A DNA stretch of 5,893 nucleotides from positions 1 to 5,893 of the forward strand of contig CAKSVQ010000137.1 in the NCBI GenBank assembly GCA_934504065.1. Direction: 5' to 3'. The DNA is from an uncultured Dysosmobacter sp. (GTDB lineage: Bacteria > Bacillota > Clostridia > Oscillospirales > Oscillospiraceae). The position numbers were made by a program, and so were the translations under genes. The notes beneath the pieces are model-generated. The model searched no databases. It was given only the letters and a program-made list of their open reading frames with translations, and had not been told where the DNA came from. Shown piece after piece: positions 1 through 5,438 of this stretch (positions are counted from its first letter, which is position 1; each line of letters starts with the position of its first letter).

Positions 1-353
1 CAGCCAACTCTGTATTGCTCAGCATTCACCAAAACAGCCTACCATCGTCGCCTATCACACATGGCGCGCAAGCTTTCTGGAACGAACAGAACAGCGCGGA
101 AGTGTTGGCAGAAAGCATTCAGACCGCACTTAACCTTGGCATCAACCACGGAAACGAAAAGCTGCCGAAGAAAATTTCACCCACCGTGTACCTGATGAAG
201 CATATTACAGCTCCTGGTGTATTGGTGGAATGCGGTTTTTTGACCAACGCGGAAGAAACCGGAAAATTGCAGCAAAACAGTTACCAACGCGGCTTAGCTT
301 TGTCGATTGCCGCAGGATACCTGCAGAGCAGAACCAAAGGGGAACCATCATGA
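1..353 (+). CDS. cwlD: N-acetylmuramoyl-L-alanine amidase, CwlD-type (5' truncated by window edge)
   Basis: This is the C-terminal 116 residues of an Amidase_3 zinc amidase, in frame from base 3. The gene starts outside the window; the TTG at 15 is only an internal codon. Visible family signatures are a zinc-ligand motif SIHQNS (His codon 27-29), the segment TVYLMKHITAPGVLVECGF, and the catalytic Glu in VECGFLTN (Glu codon 228-230). The order and spacing match Bacillus CwlD. In that family the enzyme cleaves the stem peptide from muramic acid outside the forespore, a step towards muramic-delta-lactam in spore cortex peptidoglycan. The assignment as CwlD rather than a general cell-wall amidase rests on the single compact domain ending shortly after the Glu motif, with no SH3 or SLH tail. 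The stop TGA (351-353) overlaps the radA ATG (350-352), so the two genes are probably cotranscribed and translationally coupled. Confidence 0.85.
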   Translation, partial: ANSVLLSIHQNSLPSSPITHGAQAFWNEQNSAEVLAESIQTALNLGINHGNEKLPKKISPTVYLMKHITAPGVLVECGFLTNAEETGKLQQNSYQRGLALSIAAGYLQSRTKGEPS

Positions 354-1525
354 AACAAAAAACCTTGTTTTATTGCACGCAGTGCGGAAATGAAACGGCA
401 AAGTGGGCGGGGCGATGCCCCGCCTGCGGCGCATGGAATACGATCGTAGAGCAGCCGGAGACGAAGCTGCCCCTGCGGGGGAGCAAATCCGTCCGTGTCG
501 GCAATCCGCGCCGGGCTTGTCCGGTCACGGAGCTGAAAGAGGATGAGGAAATCCGTTTTCCAACCGGGATGCGGGAGCTGGACAGGGTGCTGGGCGGCGG
601 CGCAGTCAAGGGGTCGCTGGTGCTGGTCGGCGGCGCTCCGGGTATCGGAAAATCCACCCTGATGCTGCAAATTTGCAGCAGGCTATGTGAATTTTCCAAG
701 GTCTTATATGTATCCGGTGAGGAATCCGAACACCAGTTAAAACTGCGGGCGAAGCGTCTGAAGGTGGAGAGCGAGACCCTGTATGTGATCTCGGAAACCT
801 CATTGGGTGATCTTCTGGAATCTGTGGAAGAGGAAAAACCGGATATATTGATCGTGGACTCCATTCAAACCCTGTATAATGGCGGACTGGATTCTCCAGC
901 CGGAAGTGTCAGTCAGGTAAAAGACTGCACCATGGCCCTGATGCAGCTTGCAAAAGGGCAGGGGATCACCGTGTTCGTAATCGGTCATGTAAATAAGGAA
1001 GGCTCTATTGCAGGCCCAAAGGTTTTAGAGCATATGGTAGACTGCGTGCTGTATTTCGAGGGCGACCAGCACACATCCTACCGAATCCTGCGGGCCGCTA
1101 AAAACAGATTTGGCGCGACGAATGAAATCGGCGTGTTCGAGATGCGCAGCGAAGGGCTGGCCGAAGTAGAAAATCCGTCGGAAATGCTGCTTTCCGGGCG
1201 GCCTGAAGATGCACCGGGCACCTGCGTTGCCTGTGTGATGGAGGGTATGCGCCCTGTTTTGGCCGAAGTGCAGGCTCTGGTCGTATCTTCGGCATCCGGA
1301 AACCCACGGCGGACAAGCAATGGCTTTGATTATAACCGCTCCGCCATGCTGCTGGCCGTATTGGAAAAACGTGGGGGGCTGAAAGTGGCTCTGTGCGACG
1401 CATATTTAAATATTATCGGCGGTCTATATCTGGATGAACCCGCAGCCGATCTGGCCGCAGTGATCGCGTTAGCCTCCAGCTATCTATTGGGGAAGTTGGG
1501 CTCACAGGTGAGCTTCGCACGGTGA
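350..1525 (+). CDS. radA: DNA repair protein RadA, C-terminally frameshifted (391-aa ORF)
   Basis: RadA (Sms) is a RecA-like ATPase that drives branch migration during recombinational repair. The start is ATG 350, preceded by AAAGGGG (336-342) with 7 bases of spacing; an upstream in-frame GTG at 230 lies inside cwlD and is not used. The zinc finger has Cys9, Cys12, Cys23 and Cys26. Walker A is GGAPGIGKST at residues 94-103, Walker B is ILIVD at 166-170, and the RadA-specific KNRFG motif is at 251-255. The Lon-protease-like domain begins normally and reaches ASSY (residue 378, codon ending 1483). The frame then yields 13 unrelated residues and stops at TGA 1523-1525. The missing tail is found in another frame at 1486-1689. 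Full-length RadA is about 450 aa, so this product would keep the ATPase but lose the end of the Lon-like domain. It may be a recent loss-of-function allele or a sequence or assembly error. Confidence 0.93.
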   Translation: MKQKTLFYCTQCGNETAKWAGRCPACGAWNTIVEQPETKLPLRGSKSVRVGNPRRACPVTELKEDEEIRFPTGMRELDRVLGGGAVKGSLVLVGGAPGIGKSTLMLQICSRLCEFSKVLYVSGEESEHQLKLRAKRLKVESETLYVISETSLGDLLESVEEEKPDILIVDSIQTLYNGGLDSPAGSVSQVKDCTMALMQLAKGQGITVFVIGHVNKEGSIAGPKVLEHMVDCVLYFEGDQHTSYRILRAAKNRFGATNEIGVFEMRSEGLAEVENPSEMLLSGRPEDAPGTCVACVMEGMRPVLAEVQALVVSSASGNPRRTSNGFDYNRSAMLLAVLEKRGGLKVALCDAYLNIIGGLYLDEPAADLAAVIALASSYLLGKLGSQVSFAR

Positions 1526-1689
1526 ACCACTTGGAACAGCGCATCAGCGAGGTGCAGCGGCTGGGATTTCGTAAATGCATCATTCCAGCGCATCGTGCGT
1601 GCGATCTGAAGCAATACCCGGAGCTTCAGCTGATCCCGGCTCATAATATCGGTGAGGCGATCCGAAGCGCTTTGCGCTCTGCGGAATAA
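1486..1689 (+). pseudogene. radA: Detached C-terminal end of RadA, out of frame with the main ORF
   Basis: This frame encodes IGEVGLTGELRTVNHLEQR and then RISEVQRLGFRKCIIPAH, ending IGEAIRSALRSAE at TAA 1687-1689. This is the conserved end of the RadA Lon-like domain (family pattern GEVGLTGE, then EQR, then LGF, then IIP). In RadA proteins about 12 residues separate ASSY from GEVG. Here only 5 bases lie between the Tyr codon (1481-1483) and the GEVG codons starting at 1489. The simplest reading is a deletion of about 31 bases that also shifted the frame. A GTG at 1522-1524 overlaps the TGA that ends the upstream ORF, so reinitiation giving a 55-residue fragment is possible but unproven. Confidence 0.85.
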
Positions 1690-1795
1690 AATGAATACAG
1701 GCTCCGCCCAGCGCAGGCTGTCCGGCTGCGGCGGCGCTTTCTAATGTGCAAAGACCATCTGATTGATAAATACATTGGCTGGTGCATGGGATCAT
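1580..1795 (-). CDS. Small cysteine-rich protein of clostridial type (71 aa), function unknown
   Basis: The product is 71 aa with Cys4, Cys8, Cys16 and Cys33 (C-x3-C-x7-C-x16-C). The core CIYQSDGLCTLE and the later GGACIHF resemble short clostridial proteins of about 50 aa that databases often label, without good reason, hydroxymyristoyl-ACP dehydratase; this is from memory of the pattern. The cysteines suggest metal binding, which is inference. ATG 1793-1795 is chosen because GGAGAA (1802-1807) lies 6 bases upstream. Longer starts at ATG 1811-1813 or GTG 1844-1846 lack a convincing ribosome binding site. Residues from about 39 onward are antisense to the conserved radA tail and do not look like the family, so the ancestral protein may have ended soon after CIHFIPQ. 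The gene points towards radA and away from the recombinase gene. Confidence 0.6.
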   Translation of the reverse strand: MIPCTSQCIYQSDGLCTLESAAAAGQPALGGACIHFIPQSAKRFGSPHRYYEPGSAEAPGIASDRTHDALE

Positions 1796-1801
1796 GGCAC
1801 A

Positions 1802-1807
1802 TTCTCC
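1802..1807 (-). promoter_or_regulatory. Ribosome binding site of the small cysteine-rich gene
   Basis: GGAGAA on the minus strand lies 6 bases before ATG 1793-1795. This spacing decides the start, because neither alternative upstream start codon has a purine-rich element at a usable distance. Confidence 0.5.
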
Positions 1808-1891
1808 GTTCATGTAATTAACTTGAATGTATTGTGTACCGATCACATTTTTTTATGCCGTGAGGATCATTCCAGCCGGGAGAGGAGGAAA

Positions 1892-1912
1892 ATGAGGCTG
1901 GATAGCGATTGA
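1892..1912 (+). other. Six-codon ORF behind a strong Shine-Dalgarno (possible leader peptide)
   Basis: AGGAGG at 1883-1888 is followed after 3 bases by ATG 1892-1894 and a short ORF encoding MRLDSD, ending at TGA 1910-1912. The stop codon lies inside the left arm of the palindrome at 1908-1935. The 3-base spacing is short for efficient initiation. The site could be a leader peptide, a decayed gene start, or chance in a purine-rich tract. Confidence 0.15.
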
Positions 1913-1935
1913 ACAAAATAAAAATTTTGTTCAAT
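1908..1935. repeat. 28-bp perfect palindrome, dif-like, upstream of the xer gene
   Basis: The arms ATTGAACAAAAT (1908-1919) and ATTTTGTTCAAT (1924-1935) are perfect reverse complements around AAAA. The total length of 28 bp equals that of a canonical dif site. Split 11+6+11, the right arm is TTTTGTTCAAT, which matches the E. coli XerD-binding arm TTATGTTAAAT at 9 of 11 positions. The left arm matches equally because the site is symmetric. It ends 100 bases before the tyrosine recombinase ATG. It could be a Xer binding or recombination site, an operator of another dimeric regulator, or an RNA hairpin. The palindrome itself is certain; its function is not. Confidence 0.75.
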
Positions 1936-1974
1936 TTAGAGTGGAGGTTTTCTGCATCCCCCCGGAAAATCCCT

Positions 1975-2014
1975 TTTGCAGCGCTTTCCATGCAGCTTTT
2001 GGTTCTGCTGCAAA
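1975..2014 (+). repeat. Possible alternative hairpins just upstream of the xer start
   Basis: TTTGCAGC (1975-1982) and TGCAGC (1991-1996) can each pair with the same downstream segment GCTGCAAA (2007-2014), giving 8-bp and 6-bp stems that exclude one another. The structure ends 21 bases before ATG 2036. No clear Shine-Dalgarno lies between it and the start codon. A regulatory role is speculative. Apart from the short ORF and the palindrome, nothing else is visible in the 240-base gap at 1796-2035, and no convincing promoter was found there. Confidence 0.25.
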
Positions 2015-2035
2015 TCATCCAACCTCATACACTGT

Positions 2036-3055
2036 ATGAACAATTACCGCACTGACGCGCCCGAAATTCTGCGGGAATTTTTATCCTATCATGAAACGAT
2101 CAAAGCGCATTCAAAGCGCACGGTCGATGAATATTTCCTGGATCTTCGGAATTTCTTCCGCTATATGAAGCAAACCAGAAACCCGGCGCTGGCATCAACA
2201 CCTTTTGATGAAATCGGCATCATGGATATTGATCTGGACTTCGTGGCATCTGTCACGCTGACGGATATTTACGGCTATATGACTTACCTGAGCCGTGACC
2301 GCGTGCGCTATCAAAACAGCCGAAATGCTACTTATGGGCTGAATACTGCGTCCCGTGCGCGCAAAATTGCAACGATCCGTTCGTTCTACAATTACCTTAC
2401 CAATAAAACGCATCAACTTCGTGAAAATCCTGTCAAAGATATTGATTCCCCCAAGCTGCAAAAGTCTCTGCCCAAATATCTGACTTTGGATGAAAGCGTA
2501 CATTTGCTGAACGCTGTCGACGGAAAAAATCAAGAACGGGATTACTGTATCCTGACGCTCTTCCTGAACTGCGGCCTGCGAATTTCCGAGCTTGTCGGAT
2601 TGAATTTGAATGATATTCAAGAGGATGCTTTGCGTGTGCTGGGCAAAGGAAACAAAATGCGAATCATTTACCTCAATGACGCCTGTCAGGATGCATTGCA
2701 GCAGTGGCTGGCCGTCCGCAGGCAGATCACAGGCCGGGATGCCAACGCCCTCTTTCTCTCTTCCAGAAATGAGCGAATCAGCCGCTCAATGGTACACGCG
2801 ATGGTAAAAAAACGCCTGAGTGAAGCCGGGATCGACAGCACACAGTATTCTTCGCACAAGCTGCGCCATACAGCGGCCACATTGATGCTGCAAAACGGCG
2901 TGGATGTGCGCGCTGTGCAGGAAGTTCTCGGCCACGATCATTTGAACACCACGGAGATCTATACGCATATCGACAACGAAGCCCTGCGAGTAGCTGCAAA
3001 GGCAAATCCCTTGTCAAGCATTGATAGGTCGAAGAAAAATCGTTCCACAAAGTGA
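2036..3055 (+). CDS. xerC: Xer-family tyrosine recombinase (339 aa)
   Basis: The enzyme breaks and rejoins DNA through a 3'-phosphotyrosine. The N-terminal SAM-like core-binding domain spans roughly residues 8-125 (FLSYHETIKAHSKRTVDEY onward) and the catalytic domain roughly 145-320. The full catalytic set is present: Arg182 in CGLRISELVGL, Lys204 in GKGNKMR, His274 and Arg277 in HKLRHT, His300 in GHDHLNTT, and nucleophile Tyr309 in EIYTH. At 339 aa it is longer than the usual 300 or so of XerC/XerD; the extra length lies in the N-terminal domain around residues 47-90. This is closer to single-recombinase Xer types in size. ATG 2036 is chosen because homology-like sequence begins there; the upstream TTG at 1976 would add a non-conserved leader. 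No good ribosome binding site precedes it. The housekeeping xerC label is likely but not proven. The gene ends at a strong terminator and is not adjacent to other mobile-element genes. Confidence 0.9.
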   Translation: MNNYRTDAPEILREFLSYHETIKAHSKRTVDEYFLDLRNFFRYMKQTRNPALASTPFDEIGIMDIDLDFVASVTLTDIYGYMTYLSRDRVRYQNSRNATYGLNTASRARKIATIRSFYNYLTNKTHQLRENPVKDIDSPKLQKSLPKYLTLDESVHLLNAVDGKNQERDYCILTLFLNCGLRISELVGLNLNDIQEDALRVLGKGNKMRIIYLNDACQDALQQWLAVRRQITGRDANALFLSSRNERISRSMVHAMVKKRLSEAGIDSTQYSSHKLRHTAATLMLQNGVDVRAVQEVLGHDHLNTTEIYTHIDNEALRVAAKANPLSSIDRSKKNRSTK

Positions 3056-3058
3056 ATT

Positions 3059-3102
3059 CAATCAAAAAAGGAACCGCTTGCAGGCGGTTCCTTTTTTGAT
3101 TG
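3059..3102. terminator. Bidirectional intrinsic terminator between convergent genes
   Basis: The stem core GGAACCGC (3070-3077) pairs with GCGGTTCC (3084-3091) around the loop TTGCAG. It is flanked by A6 (3064-3069) on the left and T6 (3092-3097) on the right. Pairing continues outward to give about 19 bp. The T run serves the plus-strand recombinase gene, and the A run read on the minus strand serves the SLH-GH18 gene. It starts 4 bases after the recombinase stop and ends 6 bases before the opposing stop. Confidence 0.95.
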
Positions 3103-3107
3103 CTCTA

Positions 3108-4751
3108 TTAAAATTCCGTTCCAAAGAGTCCGTTCCAATTCCAACTATCTCCTGCGTTCGGGATATTCCCAATTCTCCAGATGGAAACCCCGTTTACGCC
3201 AAGAAGTTGGGCGGCGTTCAGTGCCGATTGCACGCTGGCTGCATCCTGATACCACAAGAAATAGCGGCTACCATCTTCTGTCCGATAGATCGCATAAGAC
3301 TGCTGATATGTCTGCGACCACCCCTGCTCTGTATCCTCCTGAGACAACCGCTTGATAACCGTTTCGTTGGACGGATGTACAGGCGTTTCCGAAAGCAGTT
3401 TGCCACTCTCGTCAATTTTCCAAGCCGTATTAATAGCGCTGAAACCCAGCAGCAGCTTCGAGGGGGCGATTGCAGACACAGCCTGCTTTAATGCCGTGTA
3501 GACAGACGCGATAGGTGCAGTGGCAGCGGTTTTATAGTACTCTGTGCCAACGAAACCACTCATGCTCTGCGGGCCATAGCCATAGGCCATTAAAATTACA
3601 CGGTCAGCCAAATTCCCGATCACCCGATAGTCATATCCGTCATAATAAGCGGAGGACGTCAATACAGGGGGCACACATACAAACAGTTTTTTGTCCAGCT
3701 TTTGCAGTGCCGCATGTAATTGCTGCAAAAAATCAGAGAATGCTTCCTTCTGCGGTGCGCGCAAGCCTTCAAAGTCAATGGTAACGCCCTCGTAAGGATT
3801 TTCGCCAATCTGGTCGTAAACCTTGGATACTTCTTGTACGATCTCCTGCATGGCCTGCGTGCGGCCGCTTTCAGAAGCCAGCATTTCTTTCAGATCCTGC
3901 CCATCCATGAATACACTCAGATTCAGATGAGAAATACCCGCCGTAACCGTCTCATAACCGGACGGAATGTGATATTCATTGCCGTCCTGCTCCATGGTAT
4001 TGAGTGTGGCTTGCGTGCCGTCCCAGACCATACGGCTCCACCCCGCACTGACGGCATCCATACTCTGGGTCAAGGACAGCTGACTGTATGATGAGATCGC
4101 GTAAAAACCGTGCACAAATGCGGTCTGCTGCTGAAGCTTTTCGTAAATGCGCACCAGCATGGCTGCCGCCTGTGCCCGGGTCGCTGTGCGGTCCGGGCCA
4201 AAGGTGGTATCGGTAAGCCCTTTCGTCATGCCGATCTCGTAAGCAACGGCAATGTATCCCCGCTTATCAGTGACATCCGTAAATGGCAAGCTGGTTCCCT
4301 TTTCAGCATCTGCGGCGCAAGATTTTAATCCTAACGCCCGCACCAGCATTTCCGCCATCTCTGCGCGGGTGGCAGGGCTGCTTGGGCGGAAAGGCTCGGT
4401 CTGTTCAATCACATCGTGTACTGCCGCACAGGCAACCGCACGGCAGTACAGCGAAGAGAGTTCTTCGGGCAGGGCCATTGCAGGCGTGATAGAAGCTGCC
4501 GCTTCTTCATCCGTCGGGGTCTGCCATCCCATCATGCGGGTCAGCACAACGACAAATTGTGCACGGGTCATCGGGTCCGAATACCCAAACTGCTCTTGGC
4601 TATACCCATTCATCAAACCATAGCGCACAGCCTTATCCACCTCGTCTGCCAACGCGCTGCTGCCGGGAACATCCGCGTAAGCTCCGGCCATTGAAAAGGC
4701 GCAAGAGCAGGCCAGCACCAGTGCGAGCAAATAAGCCGTGATCTTTTTCAT
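3108..4751 (-). CDS. Secreted SLH-domain protein with GH18 (SleL/YaaH-like) glycosidase domain
   Basis: This 547-aa protein starts with a signal peptide (Lys2-Lys3, hydrophobic core, likely cleavage after AYA at residue 26). Three S-layer homology repeats follow, at about 28-76, 88-142 and 155-206, marked by MTRAQF, ATRAEM and ATRAQA. Such repeats bind secondary cell-wall polymers and hold the protein at the surface. Residues from about 212 to 547 form a GH18 TIM barrel like that of SleL/YaaH cortex-fragment lytic enzymes. The active-site strand is EGVTIDFEGL, with Asp326 and predicted acid/base Glu328. MAYGYG (388-393) and GVSIWRIG (521-528) are further family landmarks. The first Asp of the usual DGxxxDxE motif is Glu321 here. 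The likely substrate is peptidoglycan or its cortex form, which is inference. ATG 4751 has AGAGGTGG (4761-4768) 9 bases upstream. A weak possible promoter is TTCACA (4812-4817) and TAAGAT (4787-4792), with a long 19-base spacer. Confidence 0.88.
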   Translation of the reverse strand: MKKITAYLLALVLACSCAFSMAGAYADVPGSSALADEVDKAVRYGLMNGYSQEQFGYSDPMTRAQFVVVLTRMMGWQTPTDEEAAASITPAMALPEELSSLYCRAVACAAVHDVIEQTEPFRPSSPATRAEMAEMLVRALGLKSCAADAEKGTSLPFTDVTDKRGYIAVAYEIGMTKGLTDTTFGPDRTATRAQAAAMLVRIYEKLQQQTAFVHGFYAISSYSQLSLTQSMDAVSAGWSRMVWDGTQATLNTMEQDGNEYHIPSGYETVTAGISHLNLSVFMDGQDLKEMLASESGRTQAMQEIVQEVSKVYDQIGENPYEGVTIDFEGLRAPQKEAFSDFLQQLHAALQKLDKKLFVCVPPVLTSSAYYDGYDYRVIGNLADRVILMAYGYGPQSMSGFVGTEYYKTAATAPIASVYTALKQAVSAIAPSKLLLGFSAINTAWKIDESGKLLSETPVHPSNETVIKRLSQEDTEQGWSQTYQQSYAIYRTEDGSRYFLWYQDAASVQSALNAAQLLGVNGVSIWRIGNIPNAGDSWNWNGLFGTEF

Positions 4752-4830
4752 GCTGAAAATCCACCTCTTTCTTTTTGAGTGGCTTCATCTTAGCATAGCA
4801 ATCGAAAAAGATGTGAATTTTTCTTGAACT

Positions 4831-5334
4831 TTATGGACGAATGGTCCCTGTGATGTGCAGGCACCGGATATCCTGAAAACGGTAGCTAGCCAGCGGCCGC
4901 CGATCTGCGTCGTAGCTGTGGGCAGCAATTAGAATATTTTCCAGCGATGGCCGTTCACCTGTGGAGACCACTACTGGGGAATGCTGAAAGGTCTCCCCTT
5001 GAAAAGAAAGCTGCACCAGATCTCCGGGACGCAGGTCCTCCAAACGGCACGTCTCCCCGATCGGTCCAACAGAAACGCCCTTACGGGTCAAAAAATTCCA
5101 TAAGTAAACGACCCCCGTCCACGCAGGGGCTTTTTGGTTTGCATCAATGTAGTACCATCCAAAGGTCGGCGTGAAATTCATGATGCCGCTGCCCGCGAAA
5201 ATACACTGCGATGCAAAATTGGTGCAGTCTCCCCCCAAATTTTCATAGTCATAGTAAACCGGATTCCGGCCATACGCCCATTGATGGGCATATAAAACCG
5301 CTGCCGCGCGGTCATAATCCTGTAAAAATCGCAT
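4831..5334 (-). CDS. Amidase_6-domain protein (putative papain-like amidase, 167 aa)
   Basis: The whole protein is one Amidase_6 domain. It begins FLQDYDRAAAVLYAHQWA, then has RNPVYYDYENLGGDCTNFAS with Cys37 as likely nucleophile in GDCTNFASQC. RPGDLVQL follows at 102-109, then QHSPVVV with His118, and AAHSYD with His139. This GDCTNF...H layout is typical of the family, which is common in Clostridia and Bacilli; the substrate is generally unknown and a cell-wall amide bond is inferred. ATG 5332-5334 is preferred over the TTG at 5388 because AAAGGGGAG sits 7 bases before it. There is no signal peptide or membrane segment, so the protein appears cytoplasmic or forespore- or mother-cell-located. 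It lies 79 bases upstream of the SLH-GH18 gene and may share its transcript. Little room remains for a promoter of its own after the aldolase terminator. Confidence 0.85.
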   Translation of the reverse strand: MRFLQDYDRAAAVLYAHQWAYGRNPVYYDYENLGGDCTNFASQCIFAGSGIMNFTPTFGWYYIDANQKAPAWTGVVYLWNFLTRKGVSVGPIGETCRLEDLRPGDLVQLSFQGETFQHSPVVVSTGERPSLENILIAAHSYDADRRPLASYRFQDIRCLHITGTIRP

Positions 5335-5341
5335 ACCTGCA

Positions 5342-5350
5342 CTCCCCTTT
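5342..5350 (-). promoter_or_regulatory. Ribosome binding site fixing the Amidase_6 start
   Basis: AAAGGGGAG on the minus strand is 7 bases upstream of ATG 5332-5334. The longer reading from TTG 5388 would translate through this site and starts at the edge of the aldolase terminator, so it is rejected. Confidence 0.75.
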
Positions 5351-5386
5351 CCTCCCAGCTTATGCGGGAAGCGCGGATTTTCATGC

Positions 5387-5422
5387 AAAAAAGCAGAGAG
5401 ACGAAATTCGTCTCTCTGCTTT
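5387..5422 (-). terminator. Intrinsic terminator of the fba gene
   Basis: AAAGCAGAGAGACGAA (5390-5405) and TTCGTCTCTCTGCTTT (5407-5422) are perfect complements, in practice a stem of about 13 bp closed by a small loop. On the minus strand it is followed by six T (5392-5387). It begins 16 bases after the aldolase stop codon. It ends 52 bases before the next start codon, ATG 5334. Confidence 0.92.
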
Positions 5423-5438
5423 GGGATTCCAAAGGAAA

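Noticed and set aside
281..864. Minus-strand ORFs opposite radA (281-670 and 370-864)
   Set aside because: The radA frame here contains all family motifs. The antisense products are low-complexity Arg/Pro/Ser-rich sequences without domain features.
1484..1500. Programmed -1 ribosomal frameshift in radA
   Set aside because: No X XXY YYZ slippery heptamer is present, and about 11 conserved residues are missing at the junction. A deletion explains the data better.
1908..1935. LexA/DinR box
   Set aside because: GAAC and GTTC are present but 14 bases apart; the Firmicute box needs GAAC-N4-GTTC.
1818..2018. Minus-strand 66-codon ORF in the radA-xer gap
   Set aside because: It has no domain resemblance and reads through the palindrome. 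Its start has no clear ribosome binding site.
2036..3055. Recombinase as an integrase of an integrated phage or transposon
   Set aside because: No excisionase, phage, relaxase or cargo genes, and no tRNA or att repeats are visible on either side. The flanks are ordinary chromosomal genes.
3720..4091. Plus-strand ORFs of 60-156 codons opposite the SLH-GH18 gene (for example 3720-4091 and 4252-4623)
   Set aside because: They lie antisense to a strongly supported 547-aa gene, have no recognisable domains and no convincing ribosome binding sites. They are shadows of its codon usage.
4806..4825. Terminator after the Amidase_6 gene
   Set aside because: Only a weak A/T-only pairing (GAAAAA with TTTTTC) is seen, with no GC stem, so it is unlikely to stop transcription.
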